A DNA stretch of 64,000 nt from CAZSHG01 sp964606695 [NCBI: uncultured bacterium] (GTDB lineage Bacteria; UBP14; UBA6098): assembly GCA_964606695.1 (NCBI GenBank), contig CAZSHG010000010.1, positions 41,061 to 105,060 on the forward strand, given 5' to 3'. Numbering within the stretch: the first letter of the stretch is position 1; each line of letters starts with the position of its first letter. The notes under the pieces were generated by a model. It was not told where the DNA came from and ran no database searches. It saw only the letters and a list, made by a program, of their open reading frames with translations. Positions 49,645-59,644 of this stretch are shown piece by piece. The position numbers and the translations under genes were made by a program.

Positions 49645-51714
49645 ATGTCAAAAAAATCCCCGATAATTGCCTTCTTATTACTGTTTGTTACCTTCCTGTC
49701 CGCTACTCCGGTAACGTCGGATATGGTGCGCGAAGTGGTTCACACTCATCTTGAACTGCATTCGAAATACGACCTGCAAGCTAACGATAGTGAATCGCAG
49801 GATGACGAGGGCGATTATCAAATAAGGCGGGTTAGTCCACTACTCGATAATGAAGGCAGGATTGTTCTGGGCTACATCGTGGAACTCGATCCGGTCGGAT
49901 ATGTGGCGATAAGCGCGGATACCAGGATAAGACCGATAATCGCGTATTCATTTAACCGCGATTTTAGATTTGAGGAAACCCGGACGAATATAATGTTGAA
50001 CATGTTTCGTGGCGACCTCGAATTACGATTCGAAGCTCTGCCGAAGACGTCCGGAGATGTTATTTTATCGAATACAGAAGAGTGGGAAGATTACCTTTCG
50101 GGCGGCGACGGACTGGTTCCGCTTTTCTCTTCGATGACCGTTTACGGCCCCTGGCTGGATACGAATTGGGGACAGGGTTATCCTTATAATATGCGTTGCC
50201 CGATAGATCCGGAAACCGGTTACAGATGTATCACAGGTTGCACGGCCACGGCAATGGCGATGATTCATAATTACTGGGAATATCCGCCTTTCGTAGCCTT
50301 CGCCGAAGACGAAAGCTACTATTCCGGTTATACCTCGCCGCCGATTTTCATCGATGCGCCCACCGCCAGCGACGATTCAATCGAATATAACTACGCCGGT
50401 AGCGAATATCCGTCTAATTCCGAGATGGCCAATCTTATGTGGGCTTCGGGCGTTTCGGTGGGATCGTGGTATAGTTCCAGCGGCACGGGCGCTAACGTAT
50501 CCGCTGACGATTATATAGAAAAATGGGGATACGGCAACGAAGCCGTCGAGCTTAGCGGCGACCATCCCGGTTTCTACGACTATCTTTCGACAGATATGAT
50601 TGAGGGCAGACCCGCGCAGTTGTCGATTTATCAGTCGGGATGGACCGGCGGACATTCGATTAACTGCGACGGCTACAACAACGCAACGAATAGATACCAT
50701 CTTAATATGGGATGGGAAGGCTCTTCTAACGGCTGGTATTCTCTACCTACCGGAATGCCAGCCGGATATTCGATAATTTCCAGCGCGGTAATGAACTTGC
50801 TACCCGAACCCCGCCCCGACGCACCGGATATCTGCGCAGACGCGATGCCTATCTATCCAAACGAGGATGGCACGGTATATAAAGATGCAATCTATCGCCC
50901 GGGGGAGGAGGACTGGTTCTCTTTCGAGGCCGTCCCGGAAAGCAGTTATATATTTTACACCCGCGGGTCGACGAATACGTTCGGAGCGATCTACGACGCC
51001 TGCGTGGGAGAACTAATCGATTCTTCTACCGCCGGCGTTTCCCGATATAATTTCTTCCTACAGTTCATTCCATCGGAAGCGGGAACTTACGTGTTAGAGA
51101 TAAGGGGGATCGATGACTGGGAATTCGGCCTATACAGTTTCCATTACCGAACCGGGGAAGGGCCTTCTATTACCGTGACGCGCCCCTCGGCGGGAGAAGT
51201 TCTTACCGAAGGGACGAATCAGGTGGTGCAGTGGTATTCCGGGGGAGTGCCGGATTTCACGACCGCAAGGCTGGATTATTCCCTGACCGGCCCCGACGGC
51301 CCCTGGGAGACTATTACCGATTCCACCAATTATACTTTCCATATATGGGAGGTGCCTTATGTTACGGAAGAAGAGAACGATGTTTATATCCGTGTGGGCA
51401 GTGTGGAATACACCGCGATTTTAGAGGAAATCGGGCCCCTGACGATTCTGGACGTTACCGGCATCGAGGAAAAACCGACTTCCCCGGATGAAATGTCGGT
51501 TGGTATCTTCCCGAATCCCTTCAATTCGAGCATGGCCATAAACGCGCCCGCCGGATCAGATATTCAAATATACGATATCTACGGCGCTCTGGTGGACGAC
51601 CTCGGAGAAACAGAGATATGGCGGCCTTCAGACGACGCCGAAACCGGGATATATTTCGTTATTATTAACTCGAATGGCCGGAAAGTTGTCCACAGGGTGT
51701 TGTATATTAAATAG
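49645..51714 (+). CDS. Secreted C10-family cysteine peptidase (streptopain-like) with sorting tail
   Basis: 689 aa. Signal peptide PIIAFLLLFVTFLSATP, then a propeptide-like region with VGYVAISADTRIRPIIAYS as in SpeB-type inhibitors. The catalytic core has CITGCTATAMAMIHNYW (nucleophile Cys199 by comparison) and GGHSINCDGY (His337). After it come a PPC-like domain (about 390-500, GEEDWFSFEA), an Ig-like domain (about 505-610) and a type IX-style tail (GIFPNPFNSS, IQIYDIYGALV, GIYFVIINS). It is likely an exported protease activated by propeptide removal. Confidence 0.92.
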   Translation: MSKKSPIIAFLLLFVTFLSATPVTSDMVREVVHTHLELHSKYDLQANDSESQDDEGDYQIRRVSPLLDNEGRIVLGYIVELDPVGYVAISADTRIRPIIAYSFNRDFRFEETRTNIMLNMFRGDLELRFEALPKTSGDVILSNTEEWEDYLSGGDGLVPLFSSMTVYGPWLDTNWGQGYPYNMRCPIDPETGYRCITGCTATAMAMIHNYWEYPPFVAFAEDESYYSGYTSPPIFIDAPTASDDSIEYNYAGSEYPSNSEMANLMWASGVSVGSWYSSSGTGANVSADDYIEKWGYGNEAVELSGDHPGFYDYLSTDMIEGRPAQLSIYQSGWTGGHSINCDGYNNATNRYHLNMGWEGSSNGWYSLPTGMPAGYSIISSAVMNLLPEPRPDAPDICADAMPIYPNEDGTVYKDAIYRPGEEDWFSFEAVPESSYIFYTRGSTNTFGAIYDACVGELIDSSTAGVSRYNFFLQFIPSEAGTYVLEIRGIDDWEFGLYSFHYRTGEGPSITVTRPSAGEVLTEGTNQVVQWYSGGVPDFTTARLDYSLTGPDGPWETITDSTNYTFHIWEVPYVTEEENDVYIRVGSVEYTAILEEIGPLTILDVTGIEEKPTSPDEMSVGIFPNPFNSSMAINAPAGSDIQIYDIYGALVDDLGETEIWRPSDDAETGIYFVIINSNGRKVVHRVLYIK

Positions 51715-51771
51715 ACCGATATATCGAGTCGAATGAAGGAATTATTTCATCGATTAAGGGATAATTTTAGT

Positions 51772-51799
51772 TTGACTTTGGCCGGCCAGTTCATATATT
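51772..51799 (+). promoter_or_regulatory. Promoter of the ExbB/ExbD/TonB operon
   Basis: -35 TTGACT (51772-51777), 16-bp spacer, -10 TATATT (51794-51799), about 58 bp before the exbB start, which has GAAAGGAG. Confidence 0.6.
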
Positions 51800-51856
51800 G
51801 AAATTCTGAGTTTGAGAAATTTTAAGATTTAACTAAATAAGAAAGGAGCGCTCTCG

Positions 51857-52474
51857 ATGGTCGAGTATTTCAACAAGGGTGGATTCTTGATGTTTCCGCT
51901 TTTAGGCCTTTTTATCATCGGGATAGCTTTTGGGATAGTCAAATTATGGCTACTCATGAGAGCGACCATTAACAGCAAGAAGTTCTTCGAGATGATCAAG
52001 GGAACCCTCAAGAGCGAGGGAGTTCGTCCGGCAATAGACAAGTGCGAAGGAACAAGAGGCCCTCTTGCGGCTCTTTTCCACGCCGGGCTCGAACGTGCCG
52101 ATCGCGGGCTTTCCTACGTCGAGCGTGCTATCGAAAACGAGGCCGCAGTCCAGCTCGGGTTCCTCGAAAGGGGAATGGTATGGCTCAGCACGATTATCAG
52201 CGTTGCGCCTATGCTTGGATTCCTCGGAACGGTTCAGGGCATGATCATCGCTTTCGACACCATCGCAAAATCGAACGACATCGTTCCCAGTGAGGTTGCA
52301 GGAGGTATTTCGACAGCGCTGTTAACTACTTTCAGCGGCCTGGCAATAGCGATTCCAATCCAGATATTCTATAACTATTTCGTCAACAAAGTAGATCGCA
52401 TGGTTGTCGAGATGGAGGACTATTCAAACAAGCTGGTGGAGTTCTTGATCGATAACGATCTGGTTGCTAGTTAG
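51857..52474 (+). CDS. exbB: MotA/TolQ/ExbB proton channel protein
   Basis: 205 aa with three membrane helices (about 11-33, 115-140, 155-180). The family core is GMVWLSTIISVAPMLGFLGTVQGMI and GGISTALLTTFSGLAIAIPIQIFYNYF. It uses proton-motive force to energise TonB at the outer membrane. It leads an operon with two ExbD and one TonB gene. Confidence 0.94.
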   Translation: MVEYFNKGGFLMFPLLGLFIIGIAFGIVKLWLLMRATINSKKFFEMIKGTLKSEGVRPAIDKCEGTRGPLAALFHAGLERADRGLSYVERAIENEAAVQLGFLERGMVWLSTIISVAPMLGFLGTVQGMIIAFDTIAKSNDIVPSEVAGGISTALLTTFSGLAIAIPIQIFYNYFVNKVDRMVVEMEDYSNKLVEFLIDNDLVAS

Positions 52475-52482
52475 GAAGCCAA

Positions 52483-52908
52483 GTGCTTAGGTTAATGAAA
52501 CACGGAAAAACAAGCTCGGAGATACCAACTTCAAGTCTCGCCGATATCGTATTCCTGCTTCTTATTTTCTTCCTGGTTACTACGAGTATGAATCCGGCGA
52601 AAGGTCTGGGATTGACCCTCCCGCCGCCGGGTCAGGAAGTCAAGATCGCCAAACAGAACATCCTGAACGTCTTTATAAACCCACAGGGACAGGTGCTCGT
52701 TGCCGGCGAAGTTACATCGCTGGAAAACGTTAGAGCCGTTATCGAGCAGAAGAGAATGGAATACAAAGCGGAAAAAGGCGAGGAAGAGGAGATTATCGTT
52801 AGTCTCCTCACTCATGTGGAAGCCGAATATGAGATGATGATCAATGTGCTCGACGAGATAAAGATGGCAGGCGCGAAAAAAATCTCTATCGCTACTCCAC
52901 AATTTTAA
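52483..52908 (+). CDS. exbD: ExbD/TolR biopolymer transport protein (copy 1)
   Basis: 141 aa from GTG at 52483 (TAGGA site); an ATG at 52495 is also possible. One N-terminal helix is preceded by IPTSSLADIVFLLLIFFLV with the membrane Asp of the family, followed by a periplasmic domain ending in AGAKKISIATPQF. It forms the ExbBD motor with the preceding gene. Confidence 0.93.
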   Translation: MLRLMKHGKTSSEIPTSSLADIVFLLLIFFLVTTSMNPAKGLGLTLPPPGQEVKIAKQNILNVFINPQGQVLVAGEVTSLENVRAVIEQKRMEYKAEKGEEEEIIVSLLTHVEAEYEMMINVLDEIKMAGAKKISIATPQF

Positions 52909-52967
52909 ACTCGTCATTCGAGCTGAAATATAAACAGGGAATTAGCCCTTAGTTTTCGGAGGGAAAA

Positions 52968-53381
52968 TTGGCAGTAGGATTTAAACAGAAATCTAAACTT
53001 TCGAGCCAAATACCCAATTCGTCGATAGCGGATATCGTATTCTTGCTTCTGATATTCTTTATGACCGTTACGGTGTTCAAAGAATACCAGGGATTGAGAG
53101 TGCAATTGCCTCTGGCAAAGGCCACGCAGAAAATCGAAGCGAAGCGCGATATCACATATATCTGGATAGACAGGGAAAACCGGCTTAATATCGACGATAT
53201 GATGATCTCCTATGGCGAGGTTACTCCGATTATGGCGGATAAGATGCTCGAGAATCCGGCGTTGATAGTCTCCATACGAGCGGACAAAAGGGCGAAATAC
53301 GGCCATGTCTCGCGGGTGATGGAATCCCTCAAGGAGGCTAACGCTCTCAGAATCAACTTCGCTACACTTACGCAAGGTTAA
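52968..53381 (+). CDS. exbD: ExbD/TolR biopolymer transport protein (copy 2)
   Basis: 137 aa from a TTG at 52968 with a strong CGGAGGGA site. It has IPNSSIADIVFLLLIFFMTVTVF with the conserved Asp, and a periplasmic domain ending in NALRINFATLTQG. Paired exbD genes are usual in FCB TonB systems. Confidence 0.93.
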   Translation: MAVGFKQKSKLSSQIPNSSIADIVFLLLIFFMTVTVFKEYQGLRVQLPLAKATQKIEAKRDITYIWIDRENRLNIDDMMISYGEVTPIMADKMLENPALIVSIRADKRAKYGHVSRVMESLKEANALRINFATLTQG

Positions 53382-53384
53382 CTT

Positions 53385-54011
53385 ATGCGATACAAAGACG
53401 AAAAAGCGGATCTTCCGGGGCAGTTTAATCTACAATATAGAAAAAGCCTTATTATAACTCTGCTCGCTGTTCTACTTATCACTTTGACCTACATAACCGT
53501 CCAGGTCAGGAAACTGGAGGGACCGGAATACCAGCAGACAATAGAGATAGAGGAAATCGAGGAGACCAAACAACAGATAAAAAAGGAAGAACCTCCCAAA
53601 CCAAAAATAGCCGAGGTTATCGAGGCGGAGGATGAAGAGGTCCCCGATACCGTGACAATCGCCGAAACGGAACTCGAAGTGGATAGCTTTGTTCCTCCAC
53701 CGCCGCCGGACGAAGGCGAGGTAGTCGATTTCTTCGTCCTCGAATCTCCACCCGTTCCGCAAAAACAGGTCGATCCGAAATATCCCGATCTGGCAAGGCA
53801 GGGGCAGGTCGAGGGAACGGTACTCGTCGAAGTGATCATAGGTTTCGACGGTAGCGTTGAAACAGCTAAAGTGATTCAAGCCGATCCGGAAGGATTTTTC
53901 GAGGAGGCCGCTGTAGCCGCCGCAAAGCAATGGAAATTCTCGCCGGCCAAACAGAGGGATAAACCCGTGAGAGTCAGGTATCAAATTCCATTCCGGTTTA
54001 AATTAAGGTAA
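53385..54011 (+). CDS. tonB: TonB-family energy transducer (copy 1)
   Basis: 208 aa. One N-terminal helix (about 22-42), a Glu/Pro/Lys-rich linker (about 55-125), and a C-terminal TonB domain (DPKYPDLARQGQVEGTVLVEVIIG, AAAKQWKFSPAKQRDKPV). It spans the periplasm and contacts TonB-dependent receptors. It closes the exbB-exbD-exbD-tonB operon. Confidence 0.94.
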   Translation: MRYKDEKADLPGQFNLQYRKSLIITLLAVLLITLTYITVQVRKLEGPEYQQTIEIEEIEETKQQIKKEEPPKPKIAEVIEAEDEEVPDTVTIAETELEVDSFVPPPPPDEGEVVDFFVLESPPVPQKQVDPKYPDLARQGQVEGTVLVEVIIGFDGSVETAKVIQADPEGFFEEAAVAAAKQWKFSPAKQRDKPVRVRYQIPFRFKLR

Positions 54012-54031
54012 TTATATTTGAATACCGCTCT

Positions 54032-54056
54032 AAAAGCCCCGTCCAGGGGCTTTTTT
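54032..54056 (+). terminator. Intrinsic terminator after tonB copy 1
   Basis: Stem AAAAGCCCC/GGGGCTTTT, 5-base loop and six T, 20 bp after the stop. Confidence 0.9.
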
Positions 54057-54163
54057 CGTTATCCCAGGACTTGAAATTCGAAAAAAAATCCCTATAATTA
54101 TAATGAGATGAGAAGAATGTAGTTAACGCAGGGGATTTCGCGGAACTTAAACGAAGGAGTATC

Positions 54164-54799
54164 ATGAAGATACCATTATTCGAAACGGCGAGATCCTCTT
54201 GGGGTAAAGAATTCCGCAAGAGCCTTATCATTGCGCTTTCCAGCGTTCTGCTGGTGGCGTTGACCTTCGTCAACTCCTGCACTACCGAAATCGACGGCCC
54301 CGAATATCAGGACCTTATCGAAATCGAGGACGTCGAGATCACGCGGCAACAACTCGAAGTGGAACGCCCGCCGGAAAGGGAAGTCAACGCAGAGGTTGTC
54401 GAGGCGGATGAAGACGAAATAATAGAAGAAAAAACGCTTATTAACAACCAGTTAAACGAGAAATACATCCCGGAATTGCCGGAAATCGAACAGGTAGATA
54501 CCGTTCCGGTTATTTCCCTCGAAGAACCACCCGTGCCTGTAAATCAAGTCGATCCGCGTTATCCTGATCTTGCGAGAAAAGGCGGGGTCGAGGGCGCTGT
54601 CCTGGTGGAGATAATTATAGGAACCAGTGGAAACGTCGAATCGGCCCGTATTGTCGATTCTCGGCCAAAGGGTTTCTTCGAGGAGGCCGCCCTCGAAGCC
54701 TCGCGCCAATGGAAATTCACTCCGGCATACCAACGCGATAAACCGGTAAAAGTCCTCTATCAGATTCCATTTAATTTCCGACTCCGGTCATCCGACTGA
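54164..54799 (+). CDS. tonB: TonB-family energy transducer (copy 2)
   Basis: 211 aa with the same layout as copy 1: one helix (about 19-38), an acidic linker (RPPEREVNAEVVEADEDEI), and a C-terminal TonB domain (DPRYPDLARKGGVEGAVLVEI, ASRQWKFTPAYQRDKPVKV). It has its own GAAGGAG site and terminators on both sides, so it is a separate transcription unit. It may serve a different receptor set while sharing the ExbBD motor. Confidence 0.93.
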   Translation: MKIPLFETARSSWGKEFRKSLIIALSSVLLVALTFVNSCTTEIDGPEYQDLIEIEDVEITRQQLEVERPPEREVNAEVVEADEDEIIEEKTLINNQLNEKYIPELPEIEQVDTVPVISLEEPPVPVNQVDPRYPDLARKGGVEGAVLVEIIIGTSGNVESARIVDSRPKGFFEEAALEASRQWKFTPAYQRDKPVKVLYQIPFNFRLRSSD

Positions 54800-54810
54800 A
54801 GCTAACCTGA

Positions 54811-54854
54811 GAGAGCATCGTGCGATGTTAATGCGCAATGCTCTCGCTTTTTTT
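54811..54854 (+). terminator. Intrinsic terminator after tonB copy 2
   Basis: Stem GAGAGCAT (54811-54818)/ATGCTCTC (54838-54845), extended by wobble pairs, followed by GC and a seven-T run. Confidence 0.82.
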
Positions 54855-54964
54855 CTCAAAAAAATTATTTCAGCTAAACCAATTTCTTAAGAATTCGTCT
54901 AAATAATACGAATATTTTGGCACGAAGTGTGTATAAAAAATAGCGGACATAATGTAAAAAACGC

Positions 54965-54993
54965 TTGACATTATGTTATCCGATTCTTATTAT
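54965..54993 (+). promoter_or_regulatory. Sigma70-type promoter of the TolC/MacA/ABC efflux operon
   Basis: -35 TTGACA (54965-54970), 17-bp spacer, -10 TATTAT (54988-54993). The flank AAAAAACGC before the -35 matches the promoter at 29100. Confidence 0.75.
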
Positions 54994-55004
54994 TATCGAT
55001 GACA

Positions 55005-55020
55005 ATGACCAAATGGTCAT
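55005..55020. promoter_or_regulatory. Palindromic operator ATGACC-N4-GGTCAT (site 2)
   Basis: A perfect inverted repeat 11 bp after the -10 and 14 bp before the tolC-like start, overlapping the expected transcript start and followed directly by the AAGGAG site. Half-sites and spacing are identical to 29134-29149. A TetR-family repressor is the likely ligand; no such gene is in the window. Confidence 0.75.
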
Positions 55021-55034
55021 AAAGGAGTTAATAA

Positions 55035-56375
55035 ATGATAATGAAGATAAGCCGTAAAATACTATTAATACTTGCGTTCGCAGTAATATTCTCAACTTTC
55101 GCGCAGGGGACGGCCCATCAGAATCTTCCCTTCGACAAAACGTCTCTCGAACTCGAAGAATGTATCGAATTGGCATTGAACAGGAACTACGGCCTACTCA
55201 TGCGTAAGGAGGCGCTTACCAGAAGTGCGGCAACGCGCCTGGGTTCGTGGTCCCAGTTGATGCCCTCGGCGAGTGTGCGATATTCGTGGAGCCACAGCGG
55301 CGATGAGCGATACAACGTTTCGGAAACCGGTGTTATGGTTAGCAACGACTATTACAGCATGGGATTCAGTGCTTCCCAGCCGCTTTTCGCCGGCGGCAGT
55401 AAGATACTTTCCTTGAAGACATCATATTTAAATTACAGGTCGTCGGAAGCCGACCTTAGAGGAGAGACCGCCGATTTGATCTATGAAGTCAAGCAGGCTT
55501 TTTATACCGCGATAAGCGCGTCTCAAACCGTGGACAACGTCGTGCAATCTCTCGAAAGAACGCGCGAACAGTGGCGTTTCGTTGCGCAAAGGGATACCCT
55601 CGGACTGGCCGACCCTACCGAAGTTTCGCAAATGAAGGTTACTCTTGCAGAGGCGGAATTGTCGCATCTTCAGGCTAAGAACGCGAAACGGCAAGCGGAG
55701 GAAAGTTTGTTCTCGATTCTCGCATTGCCGGTTTACATAAAAGATGTAAGTTTAATTGAACCGGTTGTTTCAATTCGGGAGCCAGAGGACCTGGATTATT
55801 TCATCGATAAAGCGCTGGAATCGAATCCACAGATTAAAGCCGCGGAACTGGCGAGATTTTCGGCGAAATTGAATAGATTCTCCGCTTGGAGCGATTACCT
55901 GCCGTCGGTCAACGCCAGTTATTCCTATAATTGGAGCGATAACCAGATGCCCTCGGACTTCGGCGAGATAACCGACGACGCATCCTGGAGTGTGGGCGTA
56001 TCGGCGTCGTGGAGTCTTTTCACCGGGACATCGAGGATATCTTCGATTCGCAGTGCGAATAGTAGCGAACGCGACGCGGAATTAACGTTAAAACAGGCGA
56101 AACAACTTATCGAAACTTCCGTCCGAAGGGCTTACAGAACGATGGAAGAGGCGGTTGCGAGGTCAGAACTTGCAAAAGCTCGATTGGAAGACGCCCAACT
56201 GAATGCGACTCTGTTCAGAGAAAAATACGAAATCGGGAACTGCACGCTATTGGAGCTTCTTCAGGCCGAATTGTCATTGCAGAACGCCGAGGCCGAAGAG
56301 GTTCAGGCGATATTCGATTACAGGATAGCAATGGCGGAATTGGAGCGGTTATCCGGTGTGGATTTAGAAGAATAA
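55035..56375 (+). CDS. TolC-family outer-membrane efflux protein
   Basis: 446 aa. Signal peptide KISRKILLILAFAVIFSTFAQG, then two tandem OEP repeats: SLELEECIELALNRNYGL with long helices, and SNPQIKAAELARFSAKL with KYEIGNCTLLELLQAELSLQNAEAE. It forms the trimeric outer-membrane exit duct of a tripartite pump. It is the first gene of an operon with the MacA-type adaptor and ABC components. Confidence 0.93.
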   Translation: MIMKISRKILLILAFAVIFSTFAQGTAHQNLPFDKTSLELEECIELALNRNYGLLMRKEALTRSAATRLGSWSQLMPSASVRYSWSHSGDERYNVSETGVMVSNDYYSMGFSASQPLFAGGSKILSLKTSYLNYRSSEADLRGETADLIYEVKQAFYTAISASQTVDNVVQSLERTREQWRFVAQRDTLGLADPTEVSQMKVTLAEAELSHLQAKNAKRQAEESLFSILALPVYIKDVSLIEPVVSIREPEDLDYFIDKALESNPQIKAAELARFSAKLNRFSAWSDYLPSVNASYSYNWSDNQMPSDFGEITDDASWSVGVSASWSLFTGTSRISSIRSANSSERDAELTLKQAKQLIETSVRRAYRTMEEAVARSELAKARLEDAQLNATLFREKYEIGNCTLLELLQAELSLQNAEAEEVQAIFDYRIAMAELERLSGVDLEE

Positions 56376-56397
56376 TGATTCAAATTCGGAGGATATA

Positions 56398-57702
56398 GTG
56401 AAAAAAGTAATTATAATCCTGTTAATTCTTGCGGTCATCGCCGTTGTAATCGTCGGCTCGATAATGCTCAAAAGGAGAGCTTCCGGCGTGACGGCGGTTA
56501 CAATGGAACCCGTCGCGAAACGCGATATCGTGCAGATAGTAACGGCTTTTGGCAGGCTTAATCCCGAAGTTAACGTGGATATTTCCGCCAAGGTCATCGG
56601 GCAGATCGAGGTCCTTCACGTGGAGGAAGGGGATACTATCGCAAAAGGCGATACACTGGTCGAACTCGAGAAAAACCGTTATACCGCCGCAGTGTCTTCG
56701 GCACAGGCCGCGCTCAGGTCGGCTCGTTCGGATGTCAGTCGGGTTCGAGCCAATTTGAAACAGGCCAGGGAGACGCTTCGTAAAACACAGACCATGTTCG
56801 ATAAAAACCTCGCCTCCGAGGACGCCCTTCTACAAGCTCAGACTCAGATGGAAGTCCAGGAAGCTATGCTGGAGTCCGCTATTAACAACGTTGACCGATC
56901 GAAGGGCACTCTCGATGAGACTCTCGACGATCTGGCGCGAACGACGATAATAGCGCCCGTTCACGGAGTGGTTGTGAGTCTTTCCGCAGAGGAGGGCGAA
57001 AACGTTATCACCGGCACGATGAATAATCCGGCAAGCGTGATAATGAGCATAGCGCAACTCGACGCTATGGAGGCAGTGGTCGATGTCGATGAGGCCGACG
57101 TCGTCAATGTCGAAATCGGACAGACCGCGAGGATAGAAGTCGATGCGTTCCCCGATACGTTCCTCATCGGCGAAGTCGTGAAGATTGGCAACACCGCCAA
57201 TCTCCAGAGTGTCGGCGGTCAGGAGACTGTAGCTAATTTCGAGATAAAAATCTCGGTGCCGGAGCCATTTAAAGGGATACGCCCGGGGATGAGTTGCACG
57301 GCGGAAATCGAAGTCGATAAAGTCGATTCAGCGCTTTCCGTTCCGATACAATGTATAGTCGCGGCCAAAGAAACCGCTCAGTCACGTGGGAAACCTGCAG
57401 AAGGAGGCCGCTCGAAATCGCCTGAAGGTGGGCCATCCGGAACGCGAAACGGAATCCCCAAAAAGAAGGACGCCGTATTTACCGTCAAAAACGGTATCAC
57501 ACACCAGAAGTTAGTGGAAACGGGTATTGCAGACGACAGATATATCGAGATTAAAAGCGGCCTTCAGGAAGGCGAAATAGTCGTTACCGGAAGATACGAG
57601 GCCCTCAGAAACCTCGAGGACGGCGATAGGGTCGAGCCTATAAAGGACGAAATGCAGGGAATGCCTTTCCGCAAAGGTGGATTCAATGCCAAATTCAAAT
57701 AG
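56398..57702 (+). CDS. MacA/HlyD-type periplasmic adaptor subunit
   Basis: 434 aa from a GTG with a GGAGGATAT site. N-terminal anchor helix (about 4-24), a biotinyl-lipoyl-like half ([31 protein letters not shown]), a helical hairpin (about 95-170), the second lipoyl half ([20 protein letters not shown]), then beta-barrel and membrane-proximal domains. An inserted low-complexity Gly/Ser/Pro/Lys-rich loop occurs at about 325-355. It bridges TolC and the MacB-type permeases. It overlaps the ATPase gene by 17 bp. Confidence 0.92.
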   Translation: MKKVIIILLILAVIAVVIVGSIMLKRRASGVTAVTMEPVAKRDIVQIVTAFGRLNPEVNVDISAKVIGQIEVLHVEEGDTIAKGDTLVELEKNRYTAAVSSAQAALRSARSDVSRVRANLKQARETLRKTQTMFDKNLASEDALLQAQTQMEVQEAMLESAINNVDRSKGTLDETLDDLARTTIIAPVHGVVVSLSAEEGENVITGTMNNPASVIMSIAQLDAMEAVVDVDEADVVNVEIGQTARIEVDAFPDTFLIGEVVKIGNTANLQSVGGQETVANFEIKISVPEPFKGIRPGMSCTAEIEVDKVDSALSVPIQCIVAAKETAQSRGKPAEGGRSKSPEGGPSGTRNGIPKKKDAVFTVKNGITHQKLVETGIADDRYIEIKSGLQEGEIVVTGRYEALRNLEDGDRVEPIKDEMQGMPFRKGGFNAKFK

Positions 57703-58381
57703 CCTGATACGACTTGAAAACGTAACTAAAGTATATCAGATGGGCAAAACAGAAGTGCACGCGCTCAGGGGAATATCTCTGGCCATAGAAAAAAACGAAT
57801 ATATTTCAATAATGGGGCCGTCCGGTAGCGGAAAATCCACGTTGCTGAACATTCTGGGAATGCTCGATGTCTCCACGGGAGGCGACTATCTTTTCCGGGG
57901 AACCAATGTATCCGAGCTCTCAGACTCCAAACTCGCCGAGGTCAGAAACCGCGAGGTGGGCTTCGTATTCCAGACCTTTAACCTATTGCCCAGGGCTACC
58001 GCGCTTGGTAACGTCGAACTGCCTTTGATCTACGCGGGTATTCACCGTAAGGAACGCCGCGAAAGAGCAAAGGAAGTCCTAGATGAAGTTGGTCTCGCGG
58101 ACAGGATGAATCACAGGCCAAACGAGCTTTCCGGCGGACAGCGCCAGAGGGTGGCTATCGCGAGGGCTCTGGTTACAAAACCCGGGATAATCCTCGCCGA
58201 CGAACCCACGGGCAACCTCGACAGCAAGACAGGCGAAGAGATAATGGCGCTCCTCGACGAACTGTCCGAAATCGGCCACACGATCATTCTGGTAACGCAC
58301 GAGAGATTTATCGCAGACCACGCCGACAGAAACGTCGAGCTTCTCGACGGCAGAATATCGGTAGATAAGAACAGAAATTAA
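57686..58381 (+). CDS. ABC transporter ATPase, MacB/LolD type
   Basis: 231 aa from the ATG at 57686 with an AAAGGTGG site. All NBD motifs: Walker [11 protein letters not shown]-loop [11 protein letters not shown], signature [15 protein letters not shown], Walker [15 protein letters not shown], and H-loop LVTHE. It is a stand-alone ATPase for the two permeases encoded next. Confidence 0.95.
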   Translation: MPNSNSLIRLENVTKVYQMGKTEVHALRGISLAIEKNEYISIMGPSGSGKSTLLNILGMLDVSTGGDYLFRGTNVSELSDSKLAEVRNREVGFVFQTFNLLPRATALGNVELPLIYAGIHRKERRERAKEVLDEVGLADRMNHRPNELSGGQRQRVAIARALVTKPGIILADEPTGNLDSKTGEEIMALLDELSEIGHTIILVTHERFIADHADRNVELLDGRISVDKNRN

Positions 58382-58396
58382 AAACGAACTGAAACC

Positions 58397-59614
58397 TTGT
58401 ATCTAATAATAGAGAGCATACGATCCGCCGTAGATTCACTTCGGCATCATCCACTAAGGACATTGCTGACGATGCTTGGTATCCTGGTTGGCGTTACCAC
58501 GATTATCGTAATCGTATCGCTGATAGCCGGTCTCGACGGCATGGTTGCCGAGGAATTTTCCCGTATAGGAACTCGCGTGCTCTACGTTGGGAGACATCAA
58601 TGGGGAGGAGGCCGTTTTTGGCGCTCGCCTCGAATTGGTGACAAGGAACTCGACGCACTCAGGCGCGTTTATCTCGCGGAATATGTCGTGCCGTATAGGG
58701 AGGTCTGGGGTAATTTATCCCGCGAGGGCGTCGAATTGAATGCGATGAAGATAATAGGCACCACGGAGAATTACCATCTGGTGAGGGAAATCCCCATTGT
58801 AAAGGGCAGGTTCTTTTCACGCTTCGAGGCCGAATCCGGAAACCGCGTATGTGTTATAGGATGGGATATTTATGACAAATTATTCCCCGGCGGCGAAGAT
58901 CCGATAAACAAGTATATCGAGATATATCAGGTTCCGTTTCGAGTGATTGGAGTTATCGAAAAGCAGGGCAACCTGATGACCAACATGAGCGGCATCGCCG
59001 CGGATTACAAGGCTTTCATCCCAAAACCCGTCGCCGATAAATTGTTCGGGCGATGGCGTGGAATAGAGATAATGGTTAGCGCGCCCACCGAGAATCTGGT
59101 TGAAGACCTCGAACAGGAAGCGCGAATGGCTCTCCGAGCCGCACGTGGCCTCAAACCGGGCGAACCGGACAATTTCGGAATAAATAAACAGGACTTCTTT
59201 TTACAGGAATTCCGCAACGCCACGAAATATATGTGGGCGGCGTTGATTGGCATTGCAGGTTTATCGTTGCTGGTCGGCGGCATAGGCGTGATGAATATCA
59301 TGCTGATATCCGTTACGGAAAGGACACGCGAAATCGGAGTGAGAAAGGCTCTGGGAGCCAAACGCAGGAATATTCTGCTCCAATTTTTGCTCGAAGCATT
59401 AATAGTATGTTGGACGGGAGGTTTCATTGGCGCGACGATAGGATTCTTCATCTCCGCGACAATCGCCGCCGTTACGCCGCTGGTTTTCGTTTTCTCATGG
59501 CCTGCGGTGGGTCTCGGTTTCGCCTTCACTTCGATGATAGGCGTCTTTTTCGGATTGTATCCGGCGATTAAAGCGGCTCATAAATCTCCTGTAGAGGCAT
59601 TGCGTTATGAATGA
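58397..59614 (+). CDS. MacB/FtsX-type ABC permease (first of two)
   Basis: 405 aa from a TTG at 58397. One N-terminal helix after RSAVDSLRHHPLRTLLTMLGILVGV, a large periplasmic MacB_PCD domain, and three C-terminal helices with the FtsX core VGGIGVMNIMLISVTERTRE and KALGAKRRNILLQFLLEA. It lacks its own NBD, unlike E. coli MacB. It couples ATP hydrolysis to mechanotransmission across the periplasm. Confidence 0.93.
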   Translation: MYLIIESIRSAVDSLRHHPLRTLLTMLGILVGVTTIIVIVSLIAGLDGMVAEEFSRIGTRVLYVGRHQWGGGRFWRSPRIGDKELDALRRVYLAEYVVPYREVWGNLSREGVELNAMKIIGTTENYHLVREIPIVKGRFFSRFEAESGNRVCVIGWDIYDKLFPGGEDPINKYIEIYQVPFRVIGVIEKQGNLMTNMSGIAADYKAFIPKPVADKLFGRWRGIEIMVSAPTENLVEDLEQEARMALRAARGLKPGEPDNFGINKQDFFLQEFRNATKYMWAALIGIAGLSLLVGGIGVMNIMLISVTERTREIGVRKALGAKRRNILLQFLLEALIVCWTGGFIGATIGFFISATIAAVTPLVFVFSWPAVGLGFAFTSMIGVFFGLYPAIKAAHKSPVEALRYE

Positions 59615-59644
59615 TTATATAAACTATAATATGAGATAATATAA

